Part shown: piece by piece, positions 1 through 7,769 of the stretch
How positions within the stretch are numbered: position 1 is the first letter of the stretch
Layout of the letters: every line of letters starts with the position of its first letter
Assembly: GCF_900156375.1 (NCBI RefSeq)
Contig: NZ_FTNK01000013.1
Location: 1 to 64,000 of the forward strand
Length of the DNA: 64,000 nt
Source of the DNA: Paenibacillus macquariensis
GTDB lineage: Bacteria; Bacillota; Bacilli; Paenibacillales; Paenibacillaceae
Direction of reading: 5' to 3'
Position numbers and translations under genes: made by a program
Notes under the pieces: model-generated
Told to the model about the DNA's origin: nothing
What the model saw: the letters and a program-made list of their open reading frames with translations, nothing else
Databases searched by the model: none

Positions 1-15
1 GAAATCTACTCACTC

Positions 16-60
16 GTTGTTCAGTTTTCAAAGACCAATTATTTCGTTTTGTTGTTACCA
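16..60 (-). promoter_or_regulatory. rRNA operon leader (antitermination-like box)
   Basis: Read on the minus strand this contains CTTTGAAAACTGAACAACG, a sequence typical of leaders and spacers of Bacillales rrn operons (recalled, not searched). It lies just downstream of a strong promoter and points off the left edge, so a 16S gene probably starts to the left of position 1. No rRNA gene body is in the window. Confidence 0.75.
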
Positions 61-84
61 GTTCTTCTCGGCGACAACTTCTAT

Positions 85-114
85 ATCATATCATGTTGGC
101 GTCCATTTCGTCAA
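85..114 (-). promoter_or_regulatory. rRNA operon promoter (P2-like)
   Basis: On the minus strand TTGACG (109-114) is followed after 18 bp by TATGAT (85-90). It sits immediately upstream of the rrn-type leader. The near-consensus hexamers fit a strong housekeeping sigma promoter. Confidence 0.75.
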
Positions 115-192
115 GAAGTTTTTTTCAACTTCTTTTTCAGTGATGATAACTGACTAATCAATTATCGGCTCACGTTTAATGGGGCGAGATAT

Positions 193-222
193 AATTTATC
201 ACAGAAACTATAGCTGAGTCAA
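193..222 (-). promoter_or_regulatory. possible second upstream rrn promoter (P1-like)
   Basis: Minus-strand TTGACT (217-222) lies 18 bp before TAAATT (193-198). Tandem promoters are usual for rrn operons, but the -10 is poor, so this is tentative. The rest of 223-414 is AT-rich and shows nothing else I can name. Confidence 0.3.
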
Positions 223-414
223 ATTTATTTTAAGATATTTTTTTGATTAGACATCGCCTAATCACTTACTCCTTCAATTGTTTCTGCTAATAACTAATTG
301 AAGAGCCTTTCGTCACAACCATAAGATGAGTTACGAAGATACCTATAATCACTCTTCCTAGTGCCATGTCGTAAATTACGTATTATCTAGGTCTCCATTT
401 CATGTTGCCCGAAC

Positions 415-450
415 ATAAAAAAAGAGGAAAGTCATTAGACTCTCTCCTCC
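415..450 (-). terminator. terminator after ygxA-like gene
   Basis: On the minus strand a GAGGA(g)AGAGTC / GACTTTCCTC hairpin with a 4-nt loop is followed by seven T residues. It is a Rho-independent terminator 17 nt past the ygxA-like stop and insulates the rrn promoter region from readthrough. Confidence 0.85.
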
Positions 451-466
451 ACTCTTCCTACCTACC

Positions 467-1336
467 TCATAGCGTACTATAGAAAATATTATGTTGAGCA
501 TGTAAATTCATATTCTCACTCTTCACTTCTTTAATAATCGAACGATATACTAACATACGAAGTACAAGTGGTAGTTCTTCGCTGACGATTTCCAATTCCG
601 GATGTTGAAGTAATTCTCTAACGCTCCACGGCTTTTCACGACTGCCAATCACGCTTATGAGTAGAACTGAACATTCAGCCATCTTGGACAGGACAGAAAA
701 CTCACATCCCAATAGAACCAATTCAACCCGTTGTTTCAATGTTTCCTTACTTACCGTTAGTTCTTCATATAGTTTATGAACAGCTGTACTTAATCCTCGC
801 ACTTGTTCCCACACTTTATCCTGTGGACGTATCCCTCGTTCAATTAATTCAATCCGTGCCCAGTGATGAAGGGATTGTATGACACTATGATAAGCATCCA
901 TAATATAACCTTCACTCATATAACGCTTGCTTTCTAGATACAACCAGAGAAACCGTGAGAATTCTAAGAACATGACTTGATCCCTAAGTGGTTGCTTAAA
1001 TTCTTCAAATTCCAAAGAAAGATTTGCAAGAACACCTTCCGTATCAATAATAATATCACCCTCTAACAAACATTTTACTAAATTGCACTTCTCACCCTCT
1101 ATGAGCCAGCGTCTAAATAATCTAAGACTTACATGGAACACCTGACAGACCTTTCCCCCAATGGTAACGTGGTCTACCCTACTCTGTTCTGATGCTTGTA
1201 CCACTAATATAAGAATATCGTAATCATGAAAAGGAGACCCCTGTTTGTTATGATCATGTTGTTGGCACACAATAGCTCCTAGGGTATCTTCATCTAATAC
1301 TTCTTTATACTGTAAATACAGGTTTGATAATTTCAC
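467..1336 (-). CDS. ygxA: nucleotidyltransferase-like protein, YgxA family
   Basis: 289 aa soluble protein. I assign it to the YgxA nucleotidyltransferase-like family mainly from its place next to an rrn operon with ygzB and perR close by, as in B. subtilis (perR-ygzB-ygxA-rrn), plus general sequence resemblance. No biochemical role is established that I know of. The start is a GTG with GGAGG six bases upstream. The second half looks helical, with a winged-helix-like tail around residues 220-275. It ends at a clear terminator and is probably monocistronic. Confidence 0.7.
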   Translation of the reverse strand: MKLSNLYLQYKEVLDEDTLGAIVCQQHDHNKQGSPFHDYDILILVVQASEQSRVDHVTIGGKVCQVFHVSLRLFRRWLIEGEKCNLVKCLLEGDIIIDTEGVLANLSLEFEEFKQPLRDQVMFLEFSRFLWLYLESKRYMSEGYIMDAYHSVIQSLHHWARIELIERGIRPQDKVWEQVRGLSTAVHKLYEELTVSKETLKQRVELVLLGCEFSVLSKMAECSVLLISVIGSREKPWSVRELLQHPELEIVSEELPLVLRMLVYRSIIKEVKSENMNLHAQHNIFYSTL

Positions 1337-1462
1337 AATTTGCCTCCATACATTTCTTGGCGTAAATACGCCATTTCAGTTATACTATATTTCAACATGT
1401 ATATACGAGTTCCTTCTTGGAAAATGAATTATAATTATTCTATATGATAGGGTGATCATACC

Positions 1463-1840
1463 ATGATGTTTAAGTCTGCAAAAATTAATGCATTTCGTAC
1501 ATGGGGACTATTACTTACGATGATTGGCATGGGACTTATGGTACTAGGAACAGCAGGTATCGTCTTCTGGGGACATTCAGGTAAAATCTTTGCTGCAATA
1601 GGTCTAGTCATCGGTCTTATTGCTATGGTTGGTAGCCTTGGTATTTACTTCTGGGCAGGTATGCTATCTACCAGTGCAGTCCAAATCCAATGTCCACAAT
1701 GCGGTAAATTAACAAAAATGTTAGGTAGAACAGATCGCTGTATGTTCTGTAGAACGATACTAACGATGGACCCAGCAATAGCCAATACCACTGCTGACGC
1801 GTTGGAAGAAGAACTTAGCCATTCACCTTCTCAAGGGTAA
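1463..1840 (+). CDS. ygzB: UPF0295 membrane protein, YgzB family
   Basis: 125 aa. Two hydrophobic segments (about residues 13-35 and 41-66) precede a zinc-ribbon-like tail with CPQC near residue 77 and CMFC near 93, followed by a TMDP motif. The layout IRT...YFW.GMLST..V..CP.C.K.TK.LGR.D.CM.C matches B. subtilis YgzB as I remember it. It is divergent from its neighbours, which is also the B. subtilis arrangement between perR and ygxA. Function unknown; the paired CxxC motifs suggest a metal-binding cytoplasmic tail. Confidence 0.85.
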   Translation: MMFKSAKINAFRTWGLLLTMIGMGLMVLGTAGIVFWGHSGKIFAAIGLVIGLIAMVGSLGIYFWAGMLSTSAVQIQCPQCGKLTKMLGRTDRCMFCRTILTMDPAIANTTADALEEELSHSPSQG

Positions 1841-1868
1841 CTTGGAGTTGTATTTCTATAATTGTAAT

Positions 1869-1903
1869 AAAACCGGCATCCTTATCATAAGGATGCCGGT
1901 TTT
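1869..1903. terminator. bidirectional terminator
   Basis: A near-perfect 17-bp stem (arms 1869-1885 and 1887-1903) is flanked by A and T tracts on both sides. It serves the plus-strand ygzB-like gene and the minus-strand GH18 gene that converge on it. Confidence 0.9.
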
Positions 1904-1958
1904 ATTATTATATTATACATATTATGATGTCATTAAACTCATATTCAAGTACAGCACT

Positions 1959-3674
1959 TTAAGGATGAATTGATTTGAGTACTTTCCATGCTTGCTCATT
2001 TGCTAAATTTCGGGTCCAAGAAGCAATTCCTCCGAGTTGTAATGATCGTGCTAGCTCCACCCTTGATTTTAAAGATACCTCGTCTTCAATCCATATCTTC
2101 TTAAGTACAGCATCCTCTATATATTCAACGTAATTTTGTTTAGGACCCTCTAAATAAGTTGGTTTCAGCTTCTTTGTACGAATAATATCAGCTACAGAAT
2201 CCATCCCCACAGCTTTAGAGCTAACCTTAGTTTCTCCATCCTTAACCTCTTCACTCCATATCCTAGTGTACATAGGAATTCCCATGATAAGCTTCTCCGG
2301 CGGAACTTTGTCTTCTAAGATAATTCGCTGTAAAGCTGCTTCCACCCATGGTAATGAAGACACGGACCCTGCTTTCGGGCTTGCTGCCCAATGTTCATCA
2401 TAAGCCATGACAATAAGATAGTCGGCAGCTTCTCCAAGGGCTTGTCTATCTAGAAATAGTGACCACATCTCACTTTTCGACTTGGGTGTTACGTCTACCG
2501 ATATAATAAGCCCTTTAGCTTCCGCAAGCGGCTTTAATTCCCGAACAAATTGCGTTATATTGCTACCGTCCTTCGTATATACATTCTCGAAATCCAGATT
2601 AATCCCATCTAACTCGTATAAATCTGCATACTGTAGCATTTGATTGATAACGTTCATCCTACTACCAAAGCTACCCATGGCTTTAGAGGTAATATCAGGT
2701 TCAAAACTGTTACTGAGCAAACCCCAGACTTCCATTTGCTTCTTATGTGCCCATTTCACATAATCTAAGTCTGCTTGGCTTCGTACATTCCCTTCACCAT
2801 CAATGATACTGAACCATGTTGGACTTACGACGTTTACACCTGGAAGTTCACCTATCTTAGCTGGATTAGCTTTCTTCTGATACACAGCTTCCCATACCAG
2901 ATTAATAGGTTTCCCTTTCCAACTTCGCTCGGCACGTGTAAGAACTTCAGGAGGAGTTGCTACGGTTCTACTTTCCCCCATAACGACTGTATTCTTCTCC
3001 ATATATCCTGTGTAGCCATTATCCAATTGCACATAGTACCAATCTTCTTCGGTACTCCATACTCTTAACTGAGTACCTGTAGGTACATCAAATATAATAG
3101 GAGCATGTATTGAATGGTCTTTGCGCATAGCGATTGTAGCATCTGATTTGCCCGCCTTCACTGTACCCATGGGGATAATTTCTCCAGCTTTCATAAGCTG
3201 GACTGCACCTGAATCGATGTCTTCATGCACATCTAACCCGTACAGTTCCTTCAATACACGAATGGGTAAGTACATAATCCCCTCTGACTCTTCAGGAGCA
3301 AACCGGAGTTGCGTGATTTCATTGTTAATTTCAGCTTGTTTCTCATCCGGAGTTAAATGCACCAACTTCTCAGAAGTTGTGAGTATAATAGATTTCGTCT
3401 CCGCCTCATAACGAATGTGTGGGTCAATTACATCTTGTAATATAGGCAATGGAAGCTTTAAATCCTCACCTGTACCCAATGCAGAATATTCAAGTAGTTC
3501 ACCTCGTACAAATATGGGACTACTCTTTCCTTTCCAATCTGGTTCAACGTGCTCTGAATTCGGAAGGGTCTTAGTATATAGATAATAACCACCGATCAAA
3601 AATAAACAAATCATCAGAAGTGAAGCGAATCGCCTTTTTCTCGTCTTATTACGTCTTGGTTGGTTTCTTCTCAA
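1959..3674 (-). CDS. membrane-anchored SH3/GH18 glycoside hydrolase
   Basis: 571 aa. A basic N-terminus and one membrane segment (about 16-33) anchor it. Next come a copper-amine-oxidase-N-like domain (about 85-160), a bacterial SH3 domain (about 180-232) and a GH18 barrel (about 250-571). The GH18 catalytic signature DGINLDFE is near residue 358, so the acid/base Glu is present. Related proteins act on peptidoglycan or chitin, several in spore or cell-wall remodelling; the substrate cannot be read from sequence. The start is TTG with GGAGG eight bases upstream. It is an insertion relative to the B. subtilis perR-ygzB-ygxA order. Confidence 0.85.
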   Translation of the reverse strand: MRRNQPRRNKTRKRRFASLLMICLFLIGGYYLYTKTLPNSEHVEPDWKGKSSPIFVRGELLEYSALGTGEDLKLPLPILQDVIDPHIRYEAETKSIILTTSEKLVHLTPDEKQAEINNEITQLRFAPEESEGIMYLPIRVLKELYGLDVHEDIDSGAVQLMKAGEIIPMGTVKAGKSDATIAMRKDHSIHAPIIFDVPTGTQLRVWSTEEDWYYVQLDNGYTGYMEKNTVVMGESRTVATPPEVLTRAERSWKGKPINLVWEAVYQKKANPAKIGELPGVNVVSPTWFSIIDGEGNVRSQADLDYVKWAHKKQMEVWGLLSNSFEPDITSKAMGSFGSRMNVINQMLQYADLYELDGINLDFENVYTKDGSNITQFVRELKPLAEAKGLIISVDVTPKSKSEMWSLFLDRQALGEAADYLIVMAYDEHWAASPKAGSVSSLPWVEAALQRIILEDKVPPEKLIMGIPMYTRIWSEEVKDGETKVSSKAVGMDSVADIIRTKKLKPTYLEGPKQNYVEYIEDAVLKKIWIEDEVSLKSRVELARSLQLGGIASWTRNLANEQAWKVLKSIHP

Positions 3675-3724
3675 AGTATAATCCTCCGTAAATTAATGAA
3701 TGTGAACATAGTAGAATAAAAAAT

Positions 3725-3762
3725 AAAACATGAAGAATCCCCTCTAGGAATCCACATGTTTT
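3725..3762 (-). terminator. terminator after perR
   Basis: Minus-strand AAAACATG / CATGTTTT arms with an inner GGATTCC / GGGGATTC pairing, followed by ATTTTTTATT. It lies 19 nt after the perR stop. Confidence 0.7.
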
Positions 3763-3780
3763 ATAACGCTGTGTATGTGC

Positions 3781-4206
3781 TTAATGTTTCTTGCATGTGC
3801 CACATACGCCGTAAAGTTCCATCCTTAAGTCTTTCACTTGAAAGCCTGTGGTCTCTTCCGCTACACGCTCAACGTCAACTAAAGAAGGATACATGAAATC
3901 TTCAATCTTACCGCACTCTTCACAAATCACATGATAATGATCCGATACATTCGCATCAAAACGACTTGATGAATCGCCATATGTTAATTCATGAACCATC
4001 CCGGATTCCGTAAACATCTTTAAATTATTGTATACTGTCGCTACACTCATACTAGGGAATCTAGGTTCTAAAGCACGATATATCTCATCTGCTGTAGGAT
4101 GAGTCATGGATTCCAATAAGTAGTCTAAAATTGCATGACGTTGGGGTGTGATCCGGACACCGGTCGTTTTTAATTGTTCCAATGCATGTTGGACTCGAGT
4201 TCCCAT
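3781..4206 (-). CDS. perR: peroxide-responsive Fur-family repressor PerR
   Basis: 141 aa Fur-family metalloregulator. All regulatory-site ligands of B. subtilis PerR are present one residue earlier: H36, D84, H90, H92 and D103. The structural zinc site is C95/C98 and C135/C138. The N-terminal winged helix (RITPQRHAILDYL; SVATVYNNL) binds operators. In the family, Fe(II)-bound PerR senses H2O2 by oxidation of the His ligands (H36/H90 here) and derepresses catalase, Dps and similar genes. D103 favours PerR over Fur or Zur. The start ATG follows AAGGTGG. A Per-box-like site overlaps its own -10. Confidence 0.93.
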   Translation of the reverse strand: MGTRVQHALEQLKTTGVRITPQRHAILDYLLESMTHPTADEIYRALEPRFPSMSVATVYNNLKMFTESGMVHELTYGDSSSRFDANVSDHYHVICEECGKIEDFMYPSLVDVERVAEETTGFQVKDLRMELYGVCGTCKKH

Positions 4207-4245
4207 CTATCCCGCCACCTTTTATAAAAGTCATCTAGATTAGTA

Positions 4246-4286
4246 TTATTATTATTATATTACGGTTATTATCTGATAATTGTCAA
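4246..4286 (-). promoter_or_regulatory. perR promoter with overlapping Per-box-like operator
   Basis: On the minus strand TTGACA (4281-4286) and TAATAT (4257-4262) are 18 bp apart. The 15-mer at 4246-4260 matches the Per box TTATAATNATTATAA at 12 of 14 defined positions and covers part of the -10. This implies negative autoregulation. The stretch is a simple TTA repeat, so the match is less informative than the count suggests. Confidence 0.6.
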
Positions 4287-4338
4287 TGAGCTAGCCCTTG
4301 CATGAAACTTGGTTATAACTAATAAGAAAGGTTCTATT

Positions 4339-5607
4339 TTATTGGGAATTTACATTTAAGTCGCTATTGCCTTCCACTCGGATTGAATAGTCGCCCTCTC
4401 CAACTGTTCCCAAAATGGTTTTATTTACAATTGTAAATGCCGGTATAGAGGAATGAATATCACCAAAAGTAATCTTGCCATTCAACTTATAATTCGCTTC
4501 TAACGGTAAGTACAAATTCATGACTCCTACTGCACTATAAATATCCCAGTTCCCACCGATTTGATATGCATACACAGTTATACCCCCGTTAAGGGATTCC
4601 GCTTTGAGACTCATTTGGGATTGGCTCACATAGATATCCCCATTCTTTGTTCTGATATCGACATCACTAAGTGCACGAATAACAGAGATATTTCCTACTT
4701 GAGTCAATAATTTAAGTGTGCCCGATGTATCTGTAGCCTCCATGTTTCCTTGACTGGAACTAATATCAGCATCCCCTTCAAGGTTAACAATTCGGACAGC
4801 CCCATTTAAAGTTTTACCTTTGACGTTACCTAATACATTGTATAATTCCAACATGCCATTAGCACTTTCCAATGAAATATTCTCGATGGCATTTATATTC
4901 TCAAGTTTGATATTCCCATTCATCGTTCGTACATCTAGATTAAAACGTCTATTCTCAGGGAGTGCGATGCTAAGATTCATCCGAGGCTGCCGTTTACCTG
5001 ATTGTCCATACGCTTTAGATGTCGTTGCAATGTTGATGGTCGCCCCTTCGCTAATCTCAAGTAATGACTGCTCAACGATAGCTTCTCTCTCAGGTCCGGT
5101 AATCTGATCGACCCATACTTCAGTTGAAATCTGTATGTTATCAATGGGTTCTCGATGTAATACAATATCACCATTTATATTGTTAATAACGATATTCTCA
5201 CTATCAAAGGCAACAGGGACATTTTGAACTTCTTTATTAAAACTTCCACCTTCTTGCTCGCTATAATCAACGCCAGATGCTGTCAGATTCAGGCTCACTT
5301 TATTCCAGAGATATAAATAGTGTTCTTGTTGAGTGACGATGAATACACTGGCGCACAGAATAATGGCCAATGAGAGACCCTTCATATCAAGCTGCGGTCT
5401 AGACCCAGATCCTCTTTCATGCCGCCTAAACCAATAGATAAGAATGGATTCAAGACCCCACATGATCGCTAACATAGGCCACCATTTAAGCAATAGAAGC
5501 ATATATTCACTCCCTTGCACTTTATCTATGATTAACAGCATCCCTGTTACCATGATCAAAAGTGTTGCTGTATATCGCCCCACGCGAATTTTGTGTTTGC
5601 CATTCAT
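4339..5607 (-). CDS. LiaF-like membrane protein with DUF4097-type beta-strand domain
   Basis: 422 aa. The first 100 residues hold about four short membrane helices (LiaI/LiaF-like: ATLLIMVTGMLLII, LLLKWWPMLAIMWGLESILIYW). The rest is a repetitive beta-helix-like domain (about 140-415) with recurring NG.I.L/V motifs typical of DUF4097 adhesin-like proteins. The start ATG lies 2 nt after the upstream stop, whose end forms part of the GGGAGGG ribosome site, so the two are translationally coupled. Such proteins often act in cell-envelope stress sensing; that role is inferred by family only. Confidence 0.75.
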   Translation of the reverse strand: MNGKHKIRVGRYTATLLIMVTGMLLIIDKVQGSEYMLLLLKWWPMLAIMWGLESILIYWFRRHERGSGSRPQLDMKGLSLAIILCASVFIVTQQEHYLYLWNKVSLNLTASGVDYSEQEGGSFNKEVQNVPVAFDSENIVINNINGDIVLHREPIDNIQISTEVWVDQITGPEREAIVEQSLLEISEGATINIATTSKAYGQSGKRQPRMNLSIALPENRRFNLDVRTMNGNIKLENINAIENISLESANGMLELYNVLGNVKGKTLNGAVRIVNLEGDADISSSQGNMEATDTSGTLKLLTQVGNISVIRALSDVDIRTKNGDIYVSQSQMSLKAESLNGGITVYAYQIGGNWDIYSAVGVMNLYLPLEANYKLNGKITFGDIHSSIPAFTIVNKTILGTVGEGDYSIRVEGNSDLNVNSQ

Positions 5608-5609
5608 TC

Positions 5610-6212
5610 TTATCCCTCCCCCTGTGATTTCGAAATTCGTTGTATTACCATTTCTCGAATCAACAGTCCTACACCTACAATCACCAATCCAACGGCAATC
5701 GTTATCTGACCATGAAGTTCAATGTATCGCTCTAGCCAAGCTGGTTTTTGATAAAATAGAATCAATAACGTACCTCCGACCACAAGTAATATACCGAAAG
5801 AAATACTCCCTTCACCCGCAAAAGGATTGTGACGTTTCCGTACCGGATCATTGATCACATCTAGATCCTTATCTCGGAGGGTGATCGTATAGTCTGCCGC
5901 TTGAAGTACGTCATATAAATTATAGAAATAAGTAACTGGAATCAATAGACCCAAAAGAATTAATAAGGGCACATTAATGTGCATTCCTTTAGATGAGAAA
6001 TATAACATTGCTGAGCCATCCAGGATTAGAATGAATAGAAATGTGATCCCCTTTTTAAATAAACCCAAATAGATATGTCCTAAACCAGGTAAAATTGCTG
6101 AAAATAATCCCGCTATAAACTTACGTTTACGAGAAAAAAATCTTCGAGTTCGCTTATTGCGATGTTGTAATTTTTCCTTATTGGTGGATGATTGCTGTTG
6201 CAAGAGGCTCAT
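5610..6212 (-). CDS. multi-pass membrane protein (TM2-like), partner of the LiaF-like gene
   Basis: 200 aa. A very basic N-terminus precedes about five hydrophobic segments. The motif AILPGLGHIYLG near residue 40 resembles TM2-type and related small membrane proteins. The C-terminal pair of helices, separated by a short loop (about 135-190), resembles LiaI/PspC-type segments. It forms a two-gene operon with the following gene. No enzymatic motif is visible; the function is unknown. Confidence 0.65.
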   Translation of the reverse strand: MSLLQQQSSTNKEKLQHRNKRTRRFFSRKRKFIAGLFSAILPGLGHIYLGLFKKGITFLFILILDGSAMLYFSSKGMHINVPLLILLGLLIPVTYFYNLYDVLQAADYTITLRDKDLDVINDPVRKRHNPFAGEGSISFGILLVVGGTLLILFYQKPAWLERYIELHGQITIAVGLVIVGVGLLIREMVIQRISKSQGEG

Positions 6213-6324
6213 CTCATATCCCCTCCTTTACCTTACCTATCACTGAGCTTAAGATTATTAAGATAATACCCCATTACAGAAGTTTAGTAACTGGTAAACA
6301 ATTGGGTACTGTAATGATAGGCAA

Positions 6325-6362
6325 ATAAAAAACGAGTAATTCCCTCTCGGAAAGTACCCGTT
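6325..6362 (-). terminator. terminator after mgtC-like gene
   Basis: Minus-strand AACGGGTACTTTCC / GGGAATTACTCGTT stem with a GAGA loop, then TTTTATT. It starts about 18 nt past the stop. Confidence 0.85.
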
Positions 6363-6379
6363 ATCGGTTATAAATCGCA

Positions 6380-7093
6380 TCATTCCAAAGAAATCATAGT
6401 GACGCCTTCTAACCCTCGAACTTTCGATGATATATGAATCGGATCAAATGATCGTTTGATTAATACATGCATCGTGAGTTCAATCGTCGTCTGTGGAGGT
6501 TGAAGCTCCCCATACGGATTAACATTACGTTCGTTCACGATACATTTCTTAATTATGAAGCCCTCTTCTTTAAATAAATGAGACACATCATCAAGAAACC
6601 CTGGAGCATTCGTTGCGTGGATCGTGACTAAATGCAGTTTATTCCCCTTAATATATCGCTGTTCAAGCTTATTAAATAAGACCAAGGTCAATAGAATTAA
6701 CACGGTTGTCGTAATCGCGGCAAAATTGAAGCCTGCCCCTACCGAAAGTCCCAACGCCGCTACAACCCAGAGTGACGCAGCCGTCGTTAACCCAGTAATC
6801 GATTTCCCTGTAAATAGAATCGTCCCCGCCCCAAGAAATCCAATACCTGTAATCACTGCTGATGCCAGACGCGCCGGATCCATTCGAATATTCATTTCAT
6901 TCGCAAATTCTGCGAATCCATAAATCGAGAGCATCATAATTAGAGCCGAGCCCAAGCACACCAGTATGTGTGTACGAAGTCCTGCTGCACGATTTGAGCT
7001 CTCTCTCTCCAACCCGATGAGTCCTCCTAACAACATAGATAGTAATAAACGTAATAGAATATGCAGATCATCGATCAGCCATGGATTATGCAC
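6380..7093 (-). CDS. MgtC/SapB family membrane protein
   Basis: 237 aa. Four to five membrane helices occupy residues about 10-140 and carry the MgtC signature GGLIGLERE.....AGLRTHILV and a VITGIGFLGAGTI motif. A soluble C-terminal ACT-like domain (about 150-235) follows. MgtC proteins are linked to Mg2+-limitation survival and, in several bacteria, to inhibition of the F-type ATPase rather than Mg2+ transport itself. GTG start behind GGGAGG. The next upstream gene is a GNAT 34 bp away, possibly co-transcribed. Confidence 0.85.
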   Translation of the reverse strand: MHNPWLIDDLHILLRLLLSMLLGGLIGLERESSNRAAGLRTHILVCLGSALIMMLSIYGFAEFANEMNIRMDPARLASAVITGIGFLGAGTILFTGKSITGLTTAASLWVVAALGLSVGAGFNFAAITTTVLILLTLVLFNKLEQRYIKGNKLHLVTIHATNAPGFLDDVSHLFKEEGFIIKKCIVNERNVNPYGELQPPQTTIELTMHVLIKRSFDPIHISSKVRGLEGVTMISLE

Positions 7094-7127
7094 ACTGCAC
7101 CTCCCTTAAGTAATAAAGATTCGTTAG

Positions 7128-7598
7128 TTACACATGATTATGTTGCTGTCTATGAAAAGTGGTCAATTCAATCTTTGGTACTACTTCATAGGTATCAAAC
7201 GGAATAAAGCCATATTTCAGATACAGCGCAAACGCAGGAGTATTACATGTGCCTGTTGATACAATAAATAACGGCGTATCCTTATGATCATCTAACACGT
7301 ACTGAATTAGCTTGCCTGCAATACCCTTGCGAAGATTAGCCGGCTTTACCATCATCCGAGTAATCGTCATTGTTCCAGTAGCCTCACTAATGATAGCTAT
7401 TGCTCCCTGCAGTTCACCATACTCATCCACCTCACCAAAGAATGTTTCTCCACACTGACTAAGCGTTTCATAGGTATCCAACAGCGGAGGAATTTCGCTG
7501 AATCCAATTATTTCGGCTTCAAGTCGATAAGCAACTTGTTGTAGACGCCATATTTGATGCACCGTATCTTCATGATCTAATAAAAGTTCTATGATCAT
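7128..7598 (-). CDS. GNAT-family N-acetyltransferase
   Basis: 156 aa, a normal single-domain GNAT length. The acetyl-CoA-binding motif A (MMVKPANLRKGIAGKLI) lies at about residues 82-98, and the motif B region FALYLKYGFIPF at about 123-134. The substrate is not predictable. It is followed closely by the mgtC-like gene and preceded by an unusual run of short palindromes (7637-7730) between it and the gatB terminator. Confidence 0.85.
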   Translation of the reverse strand: MIIELLLDHEDTVHQIWRLQQVAYRLEAEIIGFSEIPPLLDTYETLSQCGETFFGEVDEYGELQGAIAIISEATGTMTITRMMVKPANLRKGIAGKLIQYVLDDHKDTPLFIVSTGTCNTPAFALYLKYGFIPFDTYEVVPKIELTTFHRQQHNHV

Positions 7599-7636
7599 TT
7601 ATCATTCTCCATTCCATGAACTGATACCTACCTGAG

Positions 7637-7730
7637 CTTGTATACAAGAAGAAACGGTTACCGTCCCATACCGGGCGGATATCCGTCTCTGAGGAAATAT
7701 AAGAATTAGCGTATCAAATTTCTTATATTT
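7637..7730. repeat. cluster of four short palindromes upstream of the GNAT gene
   Basis: Perfect palindrome CTTGTATACAAG at 7637-7648; ACGGT-T-ACCGT at 7654-7664; CGGATATCCG at 7676-7685; and an 11-bp inverted repeat (AAATATAAGAA 7695-7705 / TTCTTATATTT 7720-7730). The distal repeat has no clean T-run. These may be operators or leader hairpins for the GNAT-mgtC unit. Function unknown. Confidence 0.5.
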
Positions 7731-7733
7731 AAA

Positions 7734-7765
7734 CAAAAGGGCTTGTCAACATCGACAAGCCCTTT
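7734..7765 (-). terminator. terminator after gatB
   Basis: Perfect 12-bp stem AAAGGGCTTGTC / GACAAGCCCTTT with a 6-nt loop, then TTGTTT on the minus strand. It ends the gatCAB operon. Confidence 0.9.
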
Positions 7766-7769
7766 AGCC

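Noticed and set aside
1..60. Partial 16S rRNA gene at the left edge
   Set aside because: Only leader-type sequence is visible; no recognisable 16S 5' end (AGAGTTTGATCC) occurs in either orientation.
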